64,000 nt of DNA. Source: Mytilus trossulus. Lineage: Eukaryota; Mollusca; Bivalvia; Mytilida; Mytilidae. Below, piece after piece: positions 57,754-64,000 of this stretch (its first letter is position 1; each line of letters begins with the position of its first letter). Location of the stretch: the NCBI RefSeq assembly GCF_036588685.1, contig NC_086386.1, forward strand, positions 50,019,878 to 50,083,877, written 5' to 3'. The translations under genes were made by a program, and so were the position numbers. Under the pieces are notes generated by a model that was not told the DNA's origin, did not search any database, and saw only the letters and a program-made list of their open reading frames with translations.

Positions 57754-58061
57754 AAAATAATACAATAGAAGTAAAATAGACAGGTGAGTAGTATTTTGAA
57801 CACCGGTTTTTAATATAAGAGACAAAAAAATGTAATTTATAAAGACCATAAAATGGTTCTATAATACTATTTAATATAAACACATGAAAATTCATATATA
57901 TAAACAATATATCAATATCAAAATTATAAATACTATAAATATATGACACAATACACCTATAAAAGGTTATAAAGGGATAATCAAAATTAAAGTCCGTGGA
58001 CAGAAGGGCAGTTATTTCAGGGGGAATAATCAAAATACATACGTCCATAAGGTATAAAAAG

Positions 58062-59129
58062 TTAGTCAACAGCAATTGTCCCAGCAGGCTTGAGAGGTAA
58101 GGTTAATGGTCCTGTCCTCTCTTGTTCTTCCTTCACTATCTTCTTCCCGTTGTCTTCATCATCCTCCGTGTTTTCCTCGTCTCTATCCCTCTTCCTGGTC
58201 TTCCCCGACATGTCCATCTCTTCAGTACCTCGATCCTGGGGCGGATCTTCACTGCTATCAGTACATCGGTCCTCCCCAGGACCTTAACTGCTAAAAGGTA
58301 CATCAGCACTCGGTTGAGTGCCTTCACCGCTACTGGTGGACAGTACATCGGGCACAGGGGACCCTTCACTGCTTGAATGTACATCGGGTCGCCCTGTTGA
58401 CCCTTCACTGCTGTTTGTACGCGGTACATCGACACTCAACGGAGTGCTTTCACCGCTTCCTTCTTCCAACCCTGCCCTCGCCGACTCGGCATAGCTCTTC
58501 TTGGTGGTATTCTGGCCATTCTGGGGGCAGGTCGACCTCTGGTGTCCTTTCTGGCCACACTTTATGCAGACAGGCTGTCTGCCCAAAACTGTGACCAGAA
58601 CTGGCCGGTTATAAACCATTCCTCTGTACGGTATCGACATGTATTGTTCCTCGGTACTCTTCATAATACCTTTCAAGGCCCCGGTCTTCAATTTCAACCC
58701 TCCATAGCCAATACTCTCTTCTTCAATTTGAATGGCGGTCCCGTAGCGCTTTAACCATTCTGCAACTAGCTCCTTTCTAAGATGCAAAGGAAACCAGTGG
58801 ATTTTAAATTTGACCACTCTGCGATCTATTCTCTCAAAATACACTGCACCGCTGCCGTTGGCTAGGCCCCTTCTCTGTCCGTCACCAAATTCCTTCGTCT
58901 GTCTAGCTGTGGCGAAAGTAAGATACCATTCCGCCCCTTCTCCGGTCTTGTAAATAGCCACAAGCTCCCTGGTCACCAAAGTACCATCTAGTGCCTTTAA
59001 CACTTGTCCACGAGTGTTGACCTTCGTGTTCACAAATTTCGCCCGCAAAGTTCTCCTCATTACATCAGAGTTAACATAGTGGTCCATAATTTCTAGACGG
59101 GCGGCCGCGAAGCCGACACCGTCAATCAC
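58062..59129 (-). pseudogene. ORF1/gag-like gene with one nonsense codon, duplicate of copy 6
   Basis: Carries the same TAA (58284-58286), so the lesion predates the 25.6-kb duplication. Confidence 0.8.
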
Positions 59130-59420
59130 CTGGATATTCTAGTGGTTCCCGTATTATTGGTCACACGGAATATCAATAATTGTTGAAAATTCACTCCTCC
59201 GCAATACATATAAAAAAAAAACCTTTTCTGTTTCGTATTCAGTTACCATTTTTACAGTGTACGCGCAAAATTTTAAAATCAAATTTATTCAATTTGGTGC
59301 GAGGGAAAAAAATCGACGGCAAAGCAATCATTTGCGTTTGAAATTGATAAAGGAGGGCGACAAAGGTCGCGAGATTATTTCTTGAATCCGTCCATGCTGC
59401 ACGTGCAGTTTCCGCTTTTT

Positions 59421-62400
59421 AGCTCACCTGGCCCGAAGGGCCAAGTGAGCTTTTCCCATCACTTTGCGTCCGGCGTCCGTCGTCGTCCGTCGTCCGTCGT
59501 CGTTGTTAACTTTTACAAAAATCTTCTCCTCTGAAACTACTGGGCCAAATTGAACCAAACTTGGCCACAATCATCATTGGGGTATCTAGTTTAAAAAATG
59601 TGTGGCGTGACCCGGTCAACCAACCAAGATGGCCGCCACGGCTAAAAATAGAACATAGGGGTAAAATGCAGTTTTTGGCTTATAACTCAAAAACCAAAGC
59701 ATTTAGAGCAAATCTGACATGGGGTAAAAATGTTTATCAGGTCAAGATTTATCTGCCCTGAAATTTTCAGATGAATTGGTCAATCTGTTGTTGGGTTGCT
59801 GCCCCTGAATTGGTAATTTTGTGGAAATTTTGCAGTTTTTTGTTATTATCTTGAATATTATTATAGATAGAGATAAACTGTAAACAGCAATAATGTTTAG
59901 CAAAGTAGGATTTACAAATAAGTCAACATGACCAAAATGGTCAGTTGACCCCTTTAGGAGTTATTGCCCTTTATAGTCAATTTTTAACCATTTTTCGTAA
60001 ATCTTAGTTATCTTTTACAAAAATCTTCTCCTCTGAAACTACTGGGCCAAATTAATCCAGACTTGGCAATAATCATCTTTGGGGTATCTAGTTTTAAAAA
60101 TGTGTCCGGTGACCCGACTATCAAATCAAGATGGCCGCCACAGCTAAAAATAGAACAAAGGGGTAAAATGCAGTTTTTGGCTTATAACTCAAAAACCAAA
60201 GCATTTAGAGCAAATCCAACACGCGGTAAAATTATTAATCAGATCAAGATCTATCTGCCCTATAATTTTCAGATGAATCTGACAACCCATTGTTGGGTTG
60301 CTGCCCCTGAATCGGTAATTTTAAGGAAATTTTGCTGTTTTTGGTTATTATCTTAAATTTTATTATAGATAGAGATAAACTGTAAACAGCAATTATGTTC
60401 AGCAAAGTAAGATTTACAAATAAGTCAACATGACCGAAATGGTCAATTGACCCCCGAAGGAGTTATTGTCCTTTATAGTCAATTTTTAACAATTTTCATA
60501 AAATTTGTAATTTTTTATTAACATTTTCCACTGAAACTACTGGGCCAAGTTCATTATAGATAGAGATAAATGTAAGCAGCAAGACTAGTAAAGTAAGATG
60601 TACAAACACATCACCATCACCAAAACACAATTTTGTCATGAATCCATCTGCTTCCTTTGTTTATAATTCACATAGACCAAGGTGAGCGACACAGGCTCTT
60701 TGGAGCCTCTAGTTTGTAAATTAAAGTAATCTTTTACAAAAATCTTCTCCTCTGAAACTACTGGGCCAAATCAAACCAAACTTGGCCACAATCATCATTA
60801 GGGTATCTAGTTTAAAAAATGTGTGGCGTGACCCAGTCAACCAACCAAGATGGCCGCTACGGCTAAAAATAGAACATAGGGGTAAAATGCAGTTTTTGGC
60901 TTATAACTCAAAAACCAAAGCATTTAGAGCAAATCTGACATGGGGCAAACATGTTTATCAGGTCAAGATCTATCTGCCCTGAAATTTTCAGATGAATCGG
61001 TCAATCGGTTGTTGGGTTGCTGCCCCTGAATTGGTAATTTTGAGGAAATTTTGCTGTTTTTGGTTATTATCTTGAATATTATTATAGATAGAGATAAACT
61101 GTAAACAGCAATAATGTTCAGCAAAGTAAGATCTACAAATAAGTCAACATGACCAAAATAGTCAGTTGACCCGTTTAGGAGTTATTGTCCTTTATAGTCA
61201 ATTTTTAACCATTTTTCGTAAATTAAAGTAATCTTTTACAAAAATCTTCTCCTCTGAAACTACTGGGCCAAATTAATCCAAACTTGGCCACAATCATCTT
61301 TGGGGTATCTAGTTTAAAAAATGTGTGGCGTGACCTGGTCAACCAACCAAGATGGCCGCCACGGCTAAAAATAGAACATAGGGGTAAAATGCAGTTATTG
61401 GCTTATAACTCAAAAACCAAAGCATTTTGAGGAAATCTGACATGGGGTAAAAATGTTTATCAGGTCAAGATCTATCTGCCCTGAAATTTTCAGTTGTATC
61501 AGTCAACCCGTTGTTGGGTTGCTGCCCCTGAATTGGTAATTTTGAGGAAATTTTGCTGTTTTTGGTTATTATCTTGAATATAATTATAGATAGAAATAAA
61601 CTGTAAACATCAATAATGTTCAGCAAAGCTAGTTTTACAAATAAGTCTACATGACCGAAATGGTCAGTTGACCCCTTTAGGAGTTAATGCCCTTTATAGT
61701 CAATTTTTAACCATTTTTCATAAATGTAAGTAATCTTTTACAAAAATCTCCACTGAAACTACTAGGCCACAATCATCTTTGGGGTATCTAGTTTAAATAA
61801 TGTGTGGCGTGACCTGGTCAACCAACCAAGATGGCCGCCACGGCTAAAAATAGAACATAGGGGTAAAATGCAGTTATTGGCTTATAACTCAAAAACCAAA
61901 GCATATAGAGCAAATCTGACAAGAAGTTAAATTGTTAATCAAATCAACATTTATCTGCCCTGAATTTTTCAAATGAATTGGACAACTGGTTGTTGGGTTG
62001 CTGCCCTCCAATTGGAAATTTTTAAAGGAATTTTACTGTTTTTGGTTATCTTGAATACTATTATAGATAGCGATAAACTGTAAACAGCAATAATGTTCAG
62101 CAAAGTAAGATCTACAAATAAGTCAACATGACCTAAATGGTAAATTGACCGTTCTTAAGGAGTTATTGCCCTTTATAGTCAATTTTTAACAATTTTCATT
62201 AATTTGGTAAATTTATGTAAATTTTAACCAAATATAGTTCTCTGTTACTAACGGGCAAAGTTCATTATAAATATAATTGAAAGAAGCAAAATCGTTCAGT
62301 AAAGTAAGAACTTCAAACACATCACCATCACCAAAATACAATTTTGTCATGAATCCATTTGTGTCCTTTGTTTAATATGCACATAGACCAAGGTGAGCGA

Positions 62401-62425
62401 CACAGGCTCTTTAGAGCCTCTAGTT
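59421..62425 (+). mobile_element. AGCTCACC...CTAG element, duplicate
   Basis: Duplicate of 33833-36837 with one substitution seen (61943). The partial U1 unit left of it is 59161-59420. Confidence 0.75.
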
Positions 62426-64000
62426 CAATATAGCCAGGCAAATAAAATACGGCATCACTTTTCATCAAATGCACGTATTTTCCTCTTATGCAATTTACCC
62501 GGTATAGTTGAATTTCATATTATTTCAAATAGAAAAAATAATTTGCCAATCAAAAACTTGTTTTCATCGTAAAGCAAATTGAATAAGCTTTCAAACTTAA
62601 TTTATAGTTTTTACTTGTAACAAGCGGATTTTTTTTCATGTTACTTAAATGGAGAGGCAAAACTTGAAATTTACGGATGACGAGATAATAATTTAAAACA
62701 AAACTTACTGATATGAAGTGTAGAAACCAAGTTGTCTGACTGAGAAATTAATTTGCTTCTTTATATCGTATACTCAAATTGATGAAATACAATGATATGA
62801 AACAAAAGAGTGGAAAACCGGTTTGCGATCACAATTTACGCTACTCCTGAACAGTCTCAGCGTATCAAAGAAAAAGTTTAACAACAGTTTCAAGTTTTAG
62901 TATTTATTGGGAACTTCTCTTTACATTTGATTTATTAACAGGGGATAGCGCGAACGCAGTCCCCCACACTAAAAAATTGCGTACCCGAGTTGCCCACATT
63001 TGGGGCAATCGCAGGCTTCAGCCTAACCGGAGTGCAATGGAAAGGCCTCGACCTGGGGAGACCGCCTTTTTGATCACGGTGCTCCCTGTACCAGGTAAGT
63101 ATGCTTGGATATCTGACATTTGTCCACTTGAGTAAATCAGGAGTAACTTTATAAAGAGGTATTCGAACATATTATAGTCAGCCGATACATCAATTTAAAA
63201 CATACAATAAAAAAAATCGACTTCGCATCGAGGGTCATTTGCCTCCTTCCACTGATTTCATTGAAACACGTTGGTGTATTAAAGACCGGGACACTTTTTC
63301 AGGACGATTTGTTGAAAGGGACCAAATAAAGTAGGATAACTCTGTGGATTAAAAACGTACTACGTACGTTCAGATCGCCATGATGCTTTCACACGGAATA
63401 TCAATAATTGTTTAAAATTCACTCCTCCGCAATAAAGGAAAAAAAAACCAACAAGAACTTTATTGTTTTTCCCTCCTTCGTCGCTTCAATTTCGTAACTG
63501 CCTTTCGTTCATACAACACTGTTTGCTTCTGTTTCGAATTCAGTTACCATTTTTACAGTGTACGCGCAAAATTTTAAAATCAAATTTACTCAATTTGGTG
63601 TGGGGATAAAAAAAAAATCGACGGCAAAGCAATCATTTGCGTTTAAAATTGATAAAGGAGGGCGACAAAGGTCGCGGGATTATTTCTTGAATCCGTCCGT
63701 GCTGCACATGCAGTTTCCGCTTTTTCGATATAGCCAGGCAAATAAAATACGGCATCACTTTTCATCAAATGCACGTATTTTCCTCTTATGCAAATTAACA
63801 GGTATAGTTGAATTTCATATTATTTCAAATAGAAAAAATAACTTGCAAACCAAAAACTTGTTTTCATCGTAAAGCAAATTGAATAAGCTTCCAAACTTAA
63901 TTTATAGTTTTTACTTGTAGCAAGCGGATTTTTTTTTTATGTAACTTAAACGGAGAGGCAAAACATGAAATTTACGGATGACGAGATAATAATTTAAAAC
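62426..64000. repeat. U1 snRNA gene array of duplicate 2 (first 1.2 units)
   Basis: Duplicate of the start of the array at 36838. The window ends inside the second unit, so the number of units in this duplicate is unknown. Confidence 0.9.
62939..63102 (-). ncRNA. U1: U1 spliceosomal snRNA, duplicate of array gene 1
   Basis: 164 nt, same sequence as the gene at 37351-37514, including the altered stem-loop I loop. Confidence 0.93.

Larger units (their letters stand above)
41578..64000. repeat. 25,588-bp tandem duplication, copy 2 (runs past the window end)
   Basis: Collinear with 15990-38412. Differences found by eye: 18335/43923 (a/t), 23457/49045 (t/a), 26995/52583 (a/t), 30696/56284 (g/a), 36355/61943 (g/a). 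No length differences: all shared ORF ends are offset by exactly 25,588. Confidence 0.95.

Noticed and set aside
15990-64000. Haplotype duplication by the assembler as the main explanation for the 25.6-kb repeat
   Set aside because: Divergence of about five bases in 22.4 kb is far below what I would expect between two mussel haplotypes; a graph-loop artefact, however, is not excluded and is kept in the finding.

Overview
The window is nuclear DNA from an animal, almost certainly a bivalve mollusc of the mussel type. It is AT-rich and intron/repeat dominated, with no operons or bacterial genes. Several dispersed repeats match families I remember as typical of mussel genomes: the repeat with a TTTAAGGCCGTAC box and 'ATAGTTGTCTCATTGGCA', the CCAGGTTTAATCC repeat, the AGCTCACCTGGCCC element, and a hammerhead-bearing repeat. 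The species call rests on that recall, not on a search. I found no intact ordinary host protein gene.

Layout. 1-15989 is single-copy accessory DNA made of decayed mobile elements: a Harbinger-like transposase piece (about 2.3-2.5 kb), a 4.75-kb TIR element with a TA target duplication (4192-8945), an ORF1 fragment (9.7-9.9 kb), the tail of a LINE reverse transcriptase (10.9-11.1 kb), a 939-bp tandem duplication (12527-14404) and a Crypton-type recombinase pseudogene (14.8-15.5 kb). From 15990 on, the window is a head-to-tail duplication with a period of 25,588 bp: copy 1 is 15990-41577, and copy 2 starts at 41578 and runs off the window end. I saw no indels and five substitutions over the 22.4 kb of overlap.

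Each 25.6-kb unit holds, from left to right: a 170-bp tandem repeat block; a broken gene for a YqaJ-type nuclease; about 5 kb of dispersed repeats with a decayed hammerhead ribozyme module; a second hammerhead-bearing repeat; a head-to-tail cluster of six retrotransposon ORF1/gag-like genes, all on the minus strand (RRM-like region plus CCHC zinc knuckle; one intact at 366 aa, one broken by a single stop, the others frameshifted or deleted); a 1.1-kb non-autonomous hAT element inside that cluster; and a tandem array of 1.3-kb units, each carrying one 164-nt U1 snRNA gene on the minus strand. A 3-kb element starting AGCTCACC is inserted in the first U1 unit.

The most notable point is how the ORF1-like genes and the U1 repeats interlock. 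Two ORF1 copies are joined to U1 at the same nucleotide inside stem-loop I, in the same transcriptional direction, and one of them still has U1 upstream sequence in front of it. Two other ORF1 copies abut U1 spacer. All five full-start copies share a 5' hairpin with compensatory changes. This suggests a retroelement family that inserts into, or has captured the promoter of, U1 genes. It is an inference that needs genome-wide junction data. The U1 copies keep the splice-site-pairing 5' end, the U1A loop and SL3/SL4, but all carry an altered U1-70K loop.
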